Assembly (NCBI GenBank): GCA_944322945.1
Contig: CALUQN010000007.1
Location: forward strand, 1 to 64,000
Length of the DNA: 64,000 nt
Direction: 5' to 3'
Origin: Candidatus Gastranaerophilales bacterium
GTDB lineage: Bacteria; Cyanobacteriota; Vampirovibrionia; Gastranaerophilales; Gastranaerophilaceae
Below, piece after piece: positions 26,009 to 36,500 of this stretch; the first letter of the stretch is position 1, and the number at the start of each line of letters is the position of its first letter. The notes beneath the pieces were generated by a model. It searched no databases. It saw nothing but the letters and a program-made list of their open reading frames with translations, and had not been told where the DNA came from. A program made the position numbers and the translations under genes.

Positions 26009-27853
26009 ATGTGCGGAATAGTTGGATATGTAGGCGAGCAATCAGTTGTTGATATACTTCTTGACGGATTGGAACAGCTGGAATACAGAGGTTATGACTC
26101 AGCCGGTGTGGCATTGCAAACACCTGATAAACTTGATGTCTATAAAGCTGTCGGCAAACTCTGCAACCTCAGAGAAGAGCTTAAACACCATACAGATGAA
26201 ACCCGCAAAGCCATAATGGGTATCGGTCACATACGCTGGGCAACCCATGGCGCTCCGACACTTTTGAATGCTCACCCACATTCCTGCAACTGCGGCAATC
26301 TTGTTGTTGTTCATAACGGCATCATTGAAAATTATAAGGAATTACGTGAACTTTTAACTTCAAAAGGCTGCGTATTCAAGACTCAGACTGATACAGAAGT
26401 TGTAGCTCACCTTGTCGCACAAAAGTATGCCCTGACTAAAGATTTGACAGAAGCAGTCCGGCTTGCAACTAAAGATTTAAAAGGTGCTTATGCACTGTGT
26501 GTTATGCACAAAGAAGAAAAGCACAAACTAGTCGGCACCAAATTAAATGCACCATTACTGATTGGTGTCGGTGACGGTGAAAATTTCTTTGCATCTGATG
26601 TTCCTGCAATTATTAAGCACACTAAAAAGGCAATATATCTTGAAGACGGTGAAATCGCGACGTTGACAAAAGAGTCTTATTCTGTTATAGACGGAGACGA
26701 CAACACCATCACGAAAAAAATTGAAATGCTTCCTTGGGAGCCGATTGCTCTCAGTAAAATGGGCTACAAGCACTTTATGCTGAAAGAAATCCACGAGCAG
26801 CCCGATGTTATAAGAAACATCCTGACAGGAAAGCTTCATACTCCGCAGGATAGTGTTATCCTGAACGAAGTTAAATTGACCAAAGAACATTTGAAAAACC
26901 TGAACCGTATACAAATCATTGCCTGCGGTACATCACTTCACGCCGCAATGATAGGGAAATATCTCCTGGAATCTTTATGCGGAATTGCTGTTGACGTTGA
27001 AGCATCAAGTGAATACATCTACAGAAGAACAGTGACAGATGAACACACGCTTGTCATAGGGGTTTCACAGTCAGGCGAGACCGCGGACACATTGACAGCC
27101 ATCAAACAGGCAAAAGCCAAAGGTTCACATATTTTGATTATCACAAACAGACCGGATTCAGCCATGGCGCGCGAAGCTGACAGCCTTGTACCGGTTAATG
27201 CAGGTATTGAAGTTTCTGTTGCAGCGACAAAATCCTATATAGCACAGCTTGTTTCATTCTATCTTTTAGCGATTTATCTGGCAGAAATTAAAGAAAGTGC
27301 AAACGAATACCTTCTTCTGTCTTTAAAAACTGATTTAATGATTTTGCCGCAAAAGATTGAACAAATTTTATCTCACAAAGAAGAAATCCAAAAATGTGCA
27401 AGACTTTATTCCGGTACAAAAGATTTTATCTACATAGCCCGCGGCATAAATTATCCGACAGCACTTGAAGGCGCATTGAAGCTCAAAGAAATCAGCTATA
27501 TCAATGCAACCGGCTATCCGGCAGGCGAACTAAAGCACGGTCCTATTGCAATGCTTGATGAAACAATGCCGGTACTTTCAATACTGATGAAGGGGTGTGT
27601 TTACGAAAAACTACTCTCAAACAGTGAAGAAGCAAAAGCCCGCAATGCAAGAATGATTGCCCTCACAAATTCAGAAGATGAAAAGCTGGACGATCTGTTT
27701 GATTTTATAATAAGAGTACCGGATGTACAGGATATGTTATCCCCAATAATCGCAATAGTCCCATTGCAGCTTCTGGCATACTATATAGCGGAATTCTTAG
27801 GCAAAGACGTTGACCAGCCGCGTAACCTTGCAAAATCAGTTACGGTGGAATAA
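26009..27853 (+). CDS. glmS: Glutamine-fructose-6-phosphate aminotransferase (isomerizing)
   Basis: 614 residues. It makes glucosamine-6-phosphate, the entry to peptidoglycan and LPS sugars. The N-terminal glutaminase domain starts MCGIVGYVG, leaving Cys2 as nucleophile, and HNGIIENYKEL follows. Two SIS domains (about 295-420 and 465-600) carry ACGTSLHAA, SQSGETADT and the C-terminal RNLAKSVTVE, which closes over the active site. A GGGAG site precedes the ATG. A 52-codon open frame follows in TAATG overlap. Confidence 0.97.
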   Translation: MCGIVGYVGEQSVVDILLDGLEQLEYRGYDSAGVALQTPDKLDVYKAVGKLCNLREELKHHTDETRKAIMGIGHIRWATHGAPTLLNAHPHSCNCGNLVVVHNGIIENYKELRELLTSKGCVFKTQTDTEVVAHLVAQKYALTKDLTEAVRLATKDLKGAYALCVMHKEEKHKLVGTKLNAPLLIGVGDGENFFASDVPAIIKHTKKAIYLEDGEIATLTKESYSVIDGDDNTITKKIEMLPWEPIALSKMGYKHFMLKEIHEQPDVIRNILTGKLHTPQDSVILNEVKLTKEHLKNLNRIQIIACGTSLHAAMIGKYLLESLCGIAVDVEASSEYIYRRTVTDEHTLVIGVSQSGETADTLTAIKQAKAKGSHILIITNRPDSAMAREADSLVPVNAGIEVSVAATKSYIAQLVSFYLLAIYLAEIKESANEYLLLSLKTDLMILPQKIEQILSHKEEIQKCARLYSGTKDFIYIARGINYPTALEGALKLKEISYINATGYPAGELKHGPIAMLDETMPVLSILMKGCVYEKLLSNSEEAKARNARMIALTNSEDEKLDDLFDFIIRVPDVQDMLSPIIAIVPLQLLAYYIAEFLGKDVDQPRNLAKSVTVE

Positions 27854-28011
27854 TGACAACAATTCAATCCACCACTGTTAATCTTCCGACAGCCTCAAAA
27901 GATAATATAGAACAAGAGTTAAAAAAACTCGGGTATGATGTTTTGAGATGGGCGGTTGTTGAAGTTAAAGACAGCGTTCTGGTTGTTAGTTTGTCTTACA
28001 TTTCCGGTTAA
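27853..28011 (+). CDS. Small protein coupled to glmS
   Basis: 52 codons, starting in the TAATG overlap with the glmS stop and ending at a TAA at 28009-28011. The protein (MTTIQSTTVNLPTASKDNIE at its start) has an amphipathic helix then alternating hydrophobic residues, as in a small alpha-beta fold; there is no signal peptide or Cys. I do not recognise it. Real translation is supported only by the coupled start and coding-like composition. Confidence 0.5.
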   Translation: MTTIQSTTVNLPTASKDNIEQELKKLGYDVLRWAVVEVKDSVLVVSLSYISG

Positions 28012-28029
28012 TATATATTAATATAAAAT

Positions 28030-28058
28030 TTGATTTTAAAAATTTTTGGATGTACACT
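28030..28058 (+). promoter_or_regulatory. metK promoter
   Basis: TTGATT (28030-28035), 17-bp spacer, TACACT (28053-28058). The predicted transcript begins near 28065, giving a 65-base leader. Confidence 0.5.
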
Positions 28059-28064
28059 GTTGCT

Positions 28065-28130
28065 TAATGGAGTGGCCGGGTTGGGATTAAAAAACTTACC
28101 GGCGGTAAAACAATTAAGGAGAATTTGAAA
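28065..28130 (+). promoter_or_regulatory. Structured 65-base metK leader
   Basis: GCCGG (28074-28078) can pair with CCGGC (28099-28103). CTTAAT (28063-28068) can pair with ATTAAG just ahead of the GGAG of metK, which would hide the ribosome binding site. The segment also holds a symmetric TTACCG-G-CGGTAA (28096-28108), the form of a repressor operator. I cannot match it to a known SAM riboswitch class. Confidence 0.35.
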
Positions 28131-29405
28131 ATGACACCAAGAAACTTTTTATTCACTTCCGAATCTGTAACGGAAGGACACCCCGACAAAGTATGCGACC
28201 AGATTTCGGACGCTATTTTGGACGAATTTTTGACAAAATATCCGCAGTCACGTGTTGCGGCTGAAACAACTGTTACTACAGGCATGGCGCTTGTTTGCGG
28301 TGAAATTACTGCCGACTGCTACGTTGATATTCCGTCAGTCGTAAGAAGTACTATTAAAAATATAGGTTATATCGGAAAAGAAGGTGGCGGATTTGATTAC
28401 AAAACCTGCGCAGTTTTGACAAGTATAGACGAACAGTCTGTTGATATAGCAGGCGGCGTAAATAAAGCACTTGAATCAAGAAACGATAACGCTGACACAT
28501 CAACATCTGAAACTGATGACATCGGAGCCGGCGATCAGGGTATTATGTTCGGTTTTGCATGCAACGAAACCCCTGAACTTATGCCGCTTCCAATCAGCTT
28601 AGCTCATAAATTATCATACAGACTTGCACAGGTAAGAAAACAGGGAATACTGTCTTACCTCAGACCGGACGGCAAATCTCAGGTAACCGTTGAATACGTT
28701 GACGGCAAACCTGCAAGAATTGATACCGTTCTTATTTCAACACAACACGATCCTGAAATTAACGGAGAAACTTACAACGCTAAAATTCAGGAAATAATTA
28801 AAAAAGACATTACAGCTTTTGTTATTGATGAAGTTTTTGCGCACGAAACAATAAAATTAAGTGCAGATACAAAAATCCTTGTTAACCCGTCAGGACGTTT
28901 CGTAGTCGGCGGACCTCAAGGTGATGCCGGCTTAACAGGACGTAAAATCATTGTTGATACTTACGGCGGCTACTCACGTCACGGCGGCGGCGCATTCTCA
29001 GGAAAAGATCCTACAAAAGTTGACCGTTCAGCAGCTTATGCCGCCAGATGGGTTGCCAAAAACATTGTAGCAGCAGGTCTGGCTGACAAATGCGAGATTG
29101 AACTTGCTTATGCAATCGGTGTCGCAGAACCTGTATCAATCATGGTTGATACATTTGGCACAGGCAAAATCTCAGACGATGAAATTTCAGCACTTGTAGC
29201 TAAAAACTTTGACCTCAGACCGGCTGCGATTATCAAGCAGTTTGACCTGCGCGGATTGCCGGCTAAAAACGGCGGCAAATTCTATCAGTTATTAGCCGCA
29301 TACGGACATATGGGCAGAACTGATATTGATGTACCTTGGGAACATACGGATAAAGCTGCAGCTTTAAAGTCACAGGCTTTTAACTGCTGTTCCTGTTCAA
29401 AATAA
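28131..29405 (+). CDS. metK: S-adenosylmethionine synthetase
   Basis: 424 residues from the ATG at 28131, nine bases after an AAGGAG site; the TTG at 28125 is an unlikely start. The enzyme makes SAM from methionine and ATP. Motifs: [18 protein letters not shown] near the N-terminus, [10 protein letters not shown] in the middle (the loop that gates the active site), and [19 protein letters not shown] near residue 290. The C-terminal NCCSCSK end is unusual in having three cysteines. It is a single-gene unit with its own promoter and a strong terminator. Confidence 0.97.
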   Translation: MTPRNFLFTSESVTEGHPDKVCDQISDAILDEFLTKYPQSRVAAETTVTTGMALVCGEITADCYVDIPSVVRSTIKNIGYIGKEGGGFDYKTCAVLTSIDEQSVDIAGGVNKALESRNDNADTSTSETDDIGAGDQGIMFGFACNETPELMPLPISLAHKLSYRLAQVRKQGILSYLRPDGKSQVTVEYVDGKPARIDTVLISTQHDPEINGETYNAKIQEIIKKDITAFVIDEVFAHETIKLSADTKILVNPSGRFVVGGPQGDAGLTGRKIIVDTYGGYSRHGGGAFSGKDPTKVDRSAAYAARWVAKNIVAAGLADKCEIELAYAIGVAEPVSIMVDTFGTGKISDDEISALVAKNFDLRPAAIIKQFDLRGLPAKNGGKFYQLLAAYGHMGRTDIDVPWEHTDKAAALKSQAFNCCSCSK

Positions 29406-29415
29406 CTAAGTGAGG

Positions 29416-29455
29416 AAAAAGATTGAAGAAATATTCTTCAATCTTTTTCTTTTTA
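29416..29455 (+). terminator. Intrinsic terminator of metK
   Basis: A perfect 15-bp stem, AAAAAGATTGAAGAA (29416-29430) and its complement (29434-29448), loop ATA, followed by CTTTTT. Confidence 0.85.
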
Positions 29456-29477
29456 ACAACGTATCTAAGGAGAAATT

Positions 29478-30113
29478 ATGCAGGCTGTATTGCCGAAGTT
29501 TTACACAAATAATATAATGCCAAATCCCGTAACGAGTTTTACTCCGCAGCGAATTTTACCTCTTATTATGCCGACAGCAGCTATTCATCCTCAAGCAAGC
29601 GTAATAGGCAATGTCACTATCTGTGACGGAGTAAATGTAGCTCCTTTTGCTTCAATTAGGGGGGATGAGGGGACTCCGATTTATATAGGCCACGGCTCTA
29701 ATATTCAGGACGGTGTTGTAATCCACGGATTGAAAGACGGTCGCGTTAAACAAGATAACAAAGAATTTTCTGTATATATCGGCAATAATACAAGCCTTGC
29801 ACATCAGGCACAGGTACACGGGCCTGCAAAAATAGGAGATAACGTATTTGCCGGCATGCAATCGTTTGTTTATAAATCAGAAATCGGTAATAATGTAGTA
29901 ATTGAACCTGCTGCTAAAGTTATCGGGGTTAAGGTAGAGTCTGACAGATATGTTCCCGCAGGTGAAGTCATTAAAACACAGGAGCAGGCTGATAAACTTC
30001 CTCGCATAACTTCTGATTATAAGAATAAAGATTTAAACCGCGAAGTTGTTGATGTTAATAAGGAACTGGCTTTTTCATATCCTGCTAATTATTATTTGAA
30101 CAATTTTATTTAG
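29478..30113 (+). CDS. Gamma-class carbonic anhydrase, CcmM N-domain type
   Basis: 211 residues. From residue 30 on it is a left-handed beta-helix of hexapeptide repeats ending in a C-terminal helix. The zinc ligands of gamma-carbonic anhydrases are all present: H83 (VVIHG), H109 (LAHQ) and H114 (QVHG). IRGDEGTPIYIG, NIQDGVVIHGL and YVPAGEVIKTQEQADKLP closely follow the N-terminal domain of cyanobacterial CcmM, rather than the more common YrdA/PaaY proteins. It lacks the RbcS-like repeats of CcmM. No RuBisCO or carboxysome gene is in the window, so a role in CO2/bicarbonate supply for carboxylases is inferred. AAGGAG precedes the ATG; the stop overlaps the convergent yibE/F gene. Confidence 0.88.
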   Translation: MQAVLPKFYTNNIMPNPVTSFTPQRILPLIMPTAAIHPQASVIGNVTICDGVNVAPFASIRGDEGTPIYIGHGSNIQDGVVIHGLKDGRVKQDNKEFSVYIGNNTSLAHQAQVHGPAKIGDNVFAGMQSFVYKSEIGNNVVIEPAAKVIGVKVESDRYVPAGEVIKTQEQADKLPRITSDYKNKDLNREVVDVNKELAFSYPANYYLNNFI

Positions 30114-31209
30114 CAGATTTTTTCTTTCTGATAAGTATTGCAGATACAATAGCGGTAAGCGGAACACAGGCAAGAATTCCTATGCTTCCGATGAGGGCTG
30201 AGACAATTTCTGTTGCGACCTGATTAAGGTTAAAGAATTTTTGCAGGTCTATGTTGTTGGCCAGTAGTACCAGCGGAAGTGCGCTTCCAAGGTATACGAG
30301 GATTAATGTATTTGCCATCGTGCCGATAATATCGCATCCCACATTCATTCCTGATTTAAATAGTTCTTTTGTCGTCATCGTAGTATTTGTTTGATAAAGT
30401 TCATTTATTGTACTTGCGATTGAGACTCCTATATCCATAACAGCACCGAGTGTTGCAAGCATCATAGAAGCTGTCAGGATTCCGGTAAAGTCCAAGTCAG
30501 GTCTTGCTGAATATAAAAACATAGTTTCTTCTCCGGCAAATCCTGTCAGATGCGCAAAGTTAATTGCAATTATTGAAATTATTCCTGCAAAAATAAGGCT
30601 TGCGGCAGAACCAATTACAGCCGAAGTGCTTTTTCTGTTAAAGCCCGCTACTATATAAATAGTGACAATGGTTGCGAGTATACACACAAGTATGGCTGCT
30701 AAAATCGGGTTAACTCCGTATAAAATCAGAGGCATCAGTATAAAAAATATCATAGCAACAGTTGTGAAGATGGAAATGAAACTCAAAAGCCCTTTTAATC
30801 GTCCGACAAGCAGCAGTCCGGCAAAAAATATTGCTCCAAGCCAGTATAGTGTTGTGTCACGTTTAAAATCCGCAATAAAAAAGTCTACATCATCTTCGCT
30901 TCCGACAACTTCATCTTTTGCTTCAAGGTGGAGAATAACTTTATCACCCTTAGAAAGCATCATATCGTAAGCCGGATTGTTAGTAATAACATTTTCAATC
31001 AGCTGTTCGCTGCCCTTAAATTCTCCCGTGAGAACTTTAACAGTGGCAAGCTGTTTTGTCATTGATTGCCCGTTGCTTTCCCCGTCCATATCAATGTAGT
31101 CAATATTTTCTATGACGCCGGTTGCAGATGGTAAAACAGGCGGTTCTGCAAGAGTCGGCAAAAAAGTCATAAATAGTGCAAAGATTATTAAAAATAATTT
31201 CTTCATCAT
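30106..31209 (-). CDS. YibE/F-family membrane protein
   Basis: 367 residues. A signal peptide (1-21) leads to a small periplasmic beta domain (about 25-110, with the KGDKVILHLE strand), followed by seven or eight membrane segments. The stretch GVNPILAAILVCILATIVTIYIVAGFNRK and the later ATLGAVMDIGVSIAS are typical of YibE/F proteins, whose function is not settled (export has been suggested). It follows ruvB by 14 bases on the same strand and overlaps the carbonic anhydrase gene end by 8 bases. Confidence 0.85.
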   Translation of the reverse strand: MMKKLFLIIFALFMTFLPTLAEPPVLPSATGVIENIDYIDMDGESNGQSMTKQLATVKVLTGEFKGSEQLIENVITNNPAYDMMLSKGDKVILHLEAKDEVVGSEDDVDFFIADFKRDTTLYWLGAIFFAGLLLVGRLKGLLSFISIFTTVAMIFFILMPLILYGVNPILAAILVCILATIVTIYIVAGFNRKSTSAVIGSAASLIFAGIISIIAINFAHLTGFAGEETMFLYSARPDLDFTGILTASMMLATLGAVMDIGVSIASTINELYQTNTTMTTKELFKSGMNVGCDIIGTMANTLILVYLGSALPLVLLANNIDLQKFFNLNQVATEIVSALIGSIGILACVPLTAIVSAILIRKKKSAK

Positions 31210-31223
31210 ATCTCATCCCTGAA

Positions 31224-32291
31224 TTAAAATAAATTCTGTTGTTCAGCAGTTTGCGGAACTTTATATCCCATGTGACGGTAAGTTTCCGGTGACACTTTTC
31301 TTCCTCTCGGGGTGCGCTGGAGCAAACCTGCTTGCAATAAGAACGGTTCGCAGACATCTTCAATTGTTCTTACATCTTCTCCGATTGCAGCCGCAATTGT
31401 TTCAATCCCGACAGGTCCGCCGTCGTATTTTTCTATAATTAGTCTCAAAAGACTTCTGTCAGTGTTATCAAGCCCGTAGTTGTCAATTTTTAATGCGTCA
31501 AGTGCACTATTTGCAACCTCTTTTGTAATTTTGCCGTCGTATTTTACCAGCGCAAAGTCACTTACACGTTTGACAAGCCTGTTTGCAATACGCGGTGTGC
31601 CGCGCGAACGTCTTGCAATTGCGTGCGCACCGTCGCTGTCAATTTCTATGTTTAAAATTCCCGCGGTTCGGGTGATTACCTGTGCGAGTTCATCTTCCGT
31701 GTAAAACTCAAGCCTGTGTATAATGCCGAATCGGTCTCTCAAAGGCCCTGAGAGTTCCCCTGCCTTTGTTGTCGCACCTATCAGAGTGAATTTCGGAAGC
31801 GGCAGACGCATTGTTTTCACTGTCTGACTTTTACCGGTTGTCATATCAAGTATAAAATCTTCCATTGCAGGATAGAGAATTTCTTCAGCTACTTTATTCA
31901 GTCTGTGAATTTCGTCAATAAACAGAATTTCGCCGCCTTTGAGTGACATCAAAATCCCGATAATATCGCGTGGTCTTTCCAGTGCCGGAGCAGAGGTTAT
32001 TTTAATTTCAACTCCCATTTGTTCTGCGATAACACCTGCGAGAGTCGTTTTCCCCAATCCCGGAGGACCGTAAAAAAGCAGGTGATCAAGCGGTAATTCA
32101 CGCTTTTTAGCAGCCTCTATTGCTATTTTCAGTGTTTCTTTTAATGCAGACTGACCGATATATGTGTCAAAACTTTTCGGACGTATGCAGTTTTCAAAAT
32201 TTTTGTCAAATTCTATACTTTCCGCCTTTATTACGGGGTTTTTCTTTTCCTTATGCTGCGTAAAATTCTCGTCGTCTGCTATGATACTCAT
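31224..32291 (-). CDS. ruvB: Holliday junction branch-migration helicase RuvB
   Basis: 355 residues. RuvB is the hexameric motor that moves Holliday junctions with RuvA. An N-terminal extension of about 30 residues precedes the core. Walker A GPPGLGKT is at 75-82, Walker [11 protein letters not shown] follows, then the sensor [18 protein letters not shown], and a C-terminal winged helix ending in [18 protein letters not shown]. ruvA and ruvC are not next to it. An AAAGGGA site precedes the ATG. Its promoter region is shared with the divergent dapL through a 16-bp palindrome. Confidence 0.97.
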   Translation of the reverse strand: MSIIADDENFTQHKEKKNPVIKAESIEFDKNFENCIRPKSFDTYIGQSALKETLKIAIEAAKKRELPLDHLLFYGPPGLGKTTLAGVIAEQMGVEIKITSAPALERPRDIIGILMSLKGGEILFIDEIHRLNKVAEEILYPAMEDFILDMTTGKSQTVKTMRLPLPKFTLIGATTKAGELSGPLRDRFGIIHRLEFYTEDELAQVITRTAGILNIEIDSDGAHAIARRSRGTPRIANRLVKRVSDFALVKYDGKITKEVANSALDALKIDNYGLDNTDRSLLRLIIEKYDGGPVGIETIAAAIGEDVRTIEDVCEPFLLQAGLLQRTPRGRKVSPETYRHMGYKVPQTAEQQNLF

Positions 32292-32311
32292 GTTATTCCC
32301 TTTTTCCTTGT

Positions 32312-32327
32312 TTCATGATATCATGAA
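32312..32327. promoter_or_regulatory. 16-bp palindrome with back-to-back -10 elements (ruvB/dapL)
   Basis: TTCATGATATCATGAA is a perfect palindrome in the gap between divergent ruvB and dapL. It reads TGATATCAT, a good extended -10, on both strands, so both promoters share the same bases. It could also be the site of a dimeric regulator. Confidence 0.5.
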
Positions 32328-32364
32328 GTTAAGTAATGGAAAAGAATGTTAAGAAGGAGAAGTT

Positions 32365-33534
32365 ATGAGAGTATCAGAACGTTTGGAAAAAATTCCGCCG
32401 TATTTGTTTGCGGAAATAGACAGGAAAATTGCTGAAGCAAAGGCTAAAGGTGTTGACATAATAAGCCTCGGTATCGGTGATCCTGATACTCCGACCCTTC
32501 CGCCGATTGTTGCGGAAATGCACAAAGCTATAGATAATCCTGCAAATCATGATTATCCGCCGTATAACGGCACTGAAAAATTCAGAAAAGCTGCCTGTGC
32601 GTGGATGAACAAACGCTTTGGCGTTGAACTTAACCCTGATACGCAGATGCTTGCAAATATAGGTTCAAAAGAAGCAATAGCACACGTATTTTTCGCGTTT
32701 GTAGATAAAGGGGATTACACCCTCGTTCCGGATCCGGGGTATCCGGTTTACAAAAACGCAACGATTTTTGCAGGCGGAACTCCGTATTCAATGCCATTAC
32801 TTGAGGAAAACGGCTACCTTCCTGATCTGGATGCAATTCCGGAAGATATTGCAAAAAAATCAAAGCTTATGTTTCTGAATTATCCGAACAATCCGACAGG
32901 GGTAGTCTGCACAAAAGAATTTTACAAAAAAGCAGTTGATTTTTGTAAAAAATATGATATCCTGCTTTGCTCGGATATGGCATATTCGGAGATGACCTAT
33001 GACGGGTACGTTGCACCGTCAGTTCTTGAAGTTGAAGGCGCTATGGATGTTGCGCTGGAATTTTATTCGCACTCAAAATCATACAATATGACAGGCTGGC
33101 GTGTTGGTTTTTGCTGCGGCAATGCAGATGCTGTTAAAGCTCTCGGCACCATAAAAAATAACATTGACAGCGGCACATTCAAAGCTATTCAAGACGCGGC
33201 AGTTGCTGCTTTTGATGTTGATAAATCCTACATTGAAAACCTCAACAAAATGTATCAGGAACGCCGCGACGCTGCGGAAGAAGGCTTCCGTGAACTAGGC
33301 TGGGATATTAAACCGTCCAAAGCGACTTTCTATCTCTGGCTTCCGGTTCCAAAAGGTATGACAAGTGAAGAATTTGTTACCGTAATGCTCGAAAAAGCCC
33401 ACGTTGTTGTTCCGCCGGGAAACGGTTACGGAAAGTACGGCGAAGGCTATTTCCGTGTTGCGCTGACTAAAGATGTTGACACTATCAAAAAAGCCATTAA
33501 AAGAATGAAGGATGCAGGAATTTCTTACAAATAA
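32365..33534 (+). CDS. dapL: LL-diaminopimelate aminotransferase
   Basis: 389 residues. A class I/II PLP aminotransferase that converts tetrahydrodipicolinate directly to LL-diaminopimelate for lysine and peptidoglycan, as in plants, Cyanobacteria and Chlamydia. Motifs: SLGIGDPDTPTLPP, DYPPYNGTEKFRKA, NYPNNPTG (substrate and PLP contacts), and YSHSKSYNMTGWRVG, where K238 should bind PLP. The family resemblance to DapL is good, but a related aspartate/alanine-type aminotransferase cannot be fully excluded. AAGGAG lies 7 bases before the ATG. Confidence 0.87.
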   Translation: MRVSERLEKIPPYLFAEIDRKIAEAKAKGVDIISLGIGDPDTPTLPPIVAEMHKAIDNPANHDYPPYNGTEKFRKAACAWMNKRFGVELNPDTQMLANIGSKEAIAHVFFAFVDKGDYTLVPDPGYPVYKNATIFAGGTPYSMPLLEENGYLPDLDAIPEDIAKKSKLMFLNYPNNPTGVVCTKEFYKKAVDFCKKYDILLCSDMAYSEMTYDGYVAPSVLEVEGAMDVALEFYSHSKSYNMTGWRVGFCCGNADAVKALGTIKNNIDSGTFKAIQDAAVAAFDVDKSYIENLNKMYQERRDAAEEGFRELGWDIKPSKATFYLWLPVPKGMTSEEFVTVMLEKAHVVVPPGNGYGKYGEGYFRVALTKDVDTIKKAIKRMKDAGISYK

Positions 33535-33579
33535 CATGAGGAAATTCAAGCATTCAATGTAGATAAAACTATAATATTG

Positions 33580-33588
33580 TGATATATT
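33580..33588 (+). promoter_or_regulatory. Extended -10 element, leaderless start of the zinc-ribbon giant
   Basis: TGATATATT with the hexamer at 33583-33588, 6 bases before the ATG at 33595, and no Shine-Dalgarno. A consensus TATAAT at 33570-33575 offers a second possible start a few bases upstream. Confidence 0.5.
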
Positions 33589-33594
33589 AAAACT

Positions 33595-36500
33595 ATGGAA
33601 TGTCCAAAATGCGGTTACGAAGTCGATGATAAGGCAATGGTTTGTCCGAACTGTAAAAAGGTTCTGAAGCTTGTCTGTCCGATTTGTAAAACAGTAAATA
33701 AATCAAATACGTGTAAAAAATGCGGTTACGTTATCATTACCAAGTGCCATAAGTGCGGTAAGGTTAACCCGACCGAAAGAAAAAAATGTGCAAAGTGCGG
33801 ATTTAGCACGCTGGATAGTGTTATCCTGAACGAGTCTAATCTGGACGATTACGCATGTTTGACTATTGATTTTCCAAATATGGACGAGATGAAAATTCAC
33901 CTCGGCTCAGCTAAGCTTTTGAATAAATTCAAAGTTAATCTCGATAACATTATCCTTGAAGCTGTAAAAGAACTGGGGCTGCGCCGTCAGATTATTGATA
34001 ACCGCTATGTTATTCGCTTTAATAAAGATTACACTTTCAGCAGTTCCGCGCATAACGCTATGGAATCTGTTGTAAAAATAGCAACTGAAATTACCAAGCT
34101 CAACTACAAATTGACAAACCTCAAAAACGCGTCTGTCAGATGTAATATGATGGTTCTCAAACGTAATGTCAAAACCGCCCAGAGCGACCACAAAATTGAT
34201 TTCAATATCAGCATGGTTAATACATCTGCCAGCAAAGAAGAAAAAGCTCTGAATACATTCCAGGTAATTGCAGATTCTCAGATTAACGACTGCCTGTCAT
34301 CTGAATACAAGCTCACTCCTTTAAATTCCGTTATGGTTAACGGCAAGATGGAAATGTTCTATGAAATGGACGTGCGCCCGTTAATTAACATCAATTATGC
34401 GGAATTGCTGCCAAAAGACGAGGAAGAAATTATCGTTCCGAACTTTGTCCAGAATATGCTCATAGAGCAGGATAAAATTGACGGACAGGCACTGCGACAA
34501 ATGGATTCGCCCAATGACCCCGATGCAATTTATGACATTGAAACAATTAATTTCAACGAGATTAACTGCTATTTTGAACGTATCCAAAACATTGATGTTT
34601 TTGACAAAATTGTCGAGAGAATGAAAGAAAATCCGAAATCAATCACAGCAATCAAAACAGACCCGCTTTATGTCCCTTATTCACTGAAAGTTATCACGGA
34701 AGTTGAACAAACAGGTCTGTACAACAATATTATCAGCGTCACCTGCTATGATGAAATGAAATATTCTCCGTATTCATTCTTTAGAGATTTGCTGTCGAGT
34801 ATTTTTGAGTATACGGTTTCTCAAAAACTGTTCTCGCAAAACGATTTTTCAATGTTCAATTCACTTGATCCGACCGGTTTAGTCAAGGATTTAGTAACAT
34901 TGACGGACAGAGGCATTGATATGCCGGAAGATACAAGATTCACATATTACGATATCTTCCTCACAATATTAAAAGCTATACCAAATACTCTCATATTCAT
35001 TGAAAACTTTGACAAAATTGATGAAAGTTCATACGATGTTATGAAGTATCTTTTTGAAGCGTTTGACCAGCTGGAGATTTCTTATCTTATATCTTATGAC
35101 AAAGATTTTTCACTCCACAAACAGTCTCACTTCCTGCTTTCAAAACCGTATTATTCAGAACTCTATATGAAGCCTACCCCGTTTGAAAAAATGATTGAAG
35201 GCAACAAAGAGTATTACAAAAGTATTCTTGACGATTTTTATTTCCATCGTATTGCAAAATACTCCTGCGGCAGTATTCTGTTTTTGGATATTGCGCTCCA
35301 GTATCTTGTGGAATCCGAAGTTTACACAGCAGATGATAACGCTATTTATCTTTCAAACCCTAAAACCATTATCATTCCGTCTAGCTTGAATAAATTGCTT
35401 AAACGCCGTTTAAATCTTATGCAGGATGAACCGGACGTTATGAAATTTTTAGCGACAGTACTTTTGCTGGGTACACGTGTTGACCGAGCTACTTTGAACA
35501 GTCTTGGGTATGAAAATCTTGACGAAATTATTGATAAGCTCGCTAATATGGGTTATCTGTACTTCTATAACAACTGCATGTACTTCCCTAATTACAACCT
35601 GTTGAGAGAAAATCTCCTCGGTACAATGAATAAAGAAACTCTACAGCAGATGGCAAATGAATTGTTTGAAAAAGTTCTTGACGACAGCATGCCAAGTCCT
35701 GTCAAATCTTATCTTTACGGTTTGTTAGGTAATTCCGAAGCACAGCTTGAGGAGTGGAAAAAACTTATGCAAGTTAACCTCTCTCTCGGAGATTTTAACT
35801 CTTACCTGAACTGTGCAAATGAAATTTTGAAAATCCTCGACAAAAATAAGGATGAAGAAAAACAAGAGGAAATCGAAAATTATAAACTGGAACTTTATGA
35901 AAATATTTCAAACAATCTGTATGAATATGTTCCGGAAAAAACTCAGGAAATTGCGGAAGTTACACTGGCAAACCTTGAAAAAACAACTAACATTGACCAG
36001 ATTATACAGCTGTGCAATAAAATGATACAGGGATACATGGCGGTTGGTGATTACAATCATTCATTAGAACTTATGCACAAAGTATTATCGCTCCTGCCCG
36101 GTGCTACTATTGACCCGATGTCGCCTGACTTTAACCAGTACTTGCTGTTGATGTCTATTGTTCACATAGAAATTCTGTTTAATATTGGCGCAATGGCTGA
36201 ATGTATTGAAGTCGGTTACAGAGTTCTCAGTATCGTTAATAAAAATAATATTGATACAATTAAGCCCGAACATATTAAATCTGAAGATTTCAAATCAATG
36301 ATTTTTGACGCAGTTGCTTATGTTTCGATTGCTAATATTTTGCAGCTGCAAGGTAATCTGAAACAATTTTTTGAAATTGTACGCAGTAACTTTGATGACC
36401 TGCCGCAGTCTTATGATTTGTTCCTTTCACTGGAAGCACTAGTCAGAGGCGAAATTGTCCAGCCTCAAGCTGAACTTGTTAATGAAAATGACAAATTTTC

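Noticed and set aside
28065-28130. Known SAM-I, SAM-II or SMK-box riboswitch before metK
   Set aside because: The leader is too short for SAM-I, and I could not align the conserved bases of SAM-II or the SMK box. Kept only as an unclassified structured leader.
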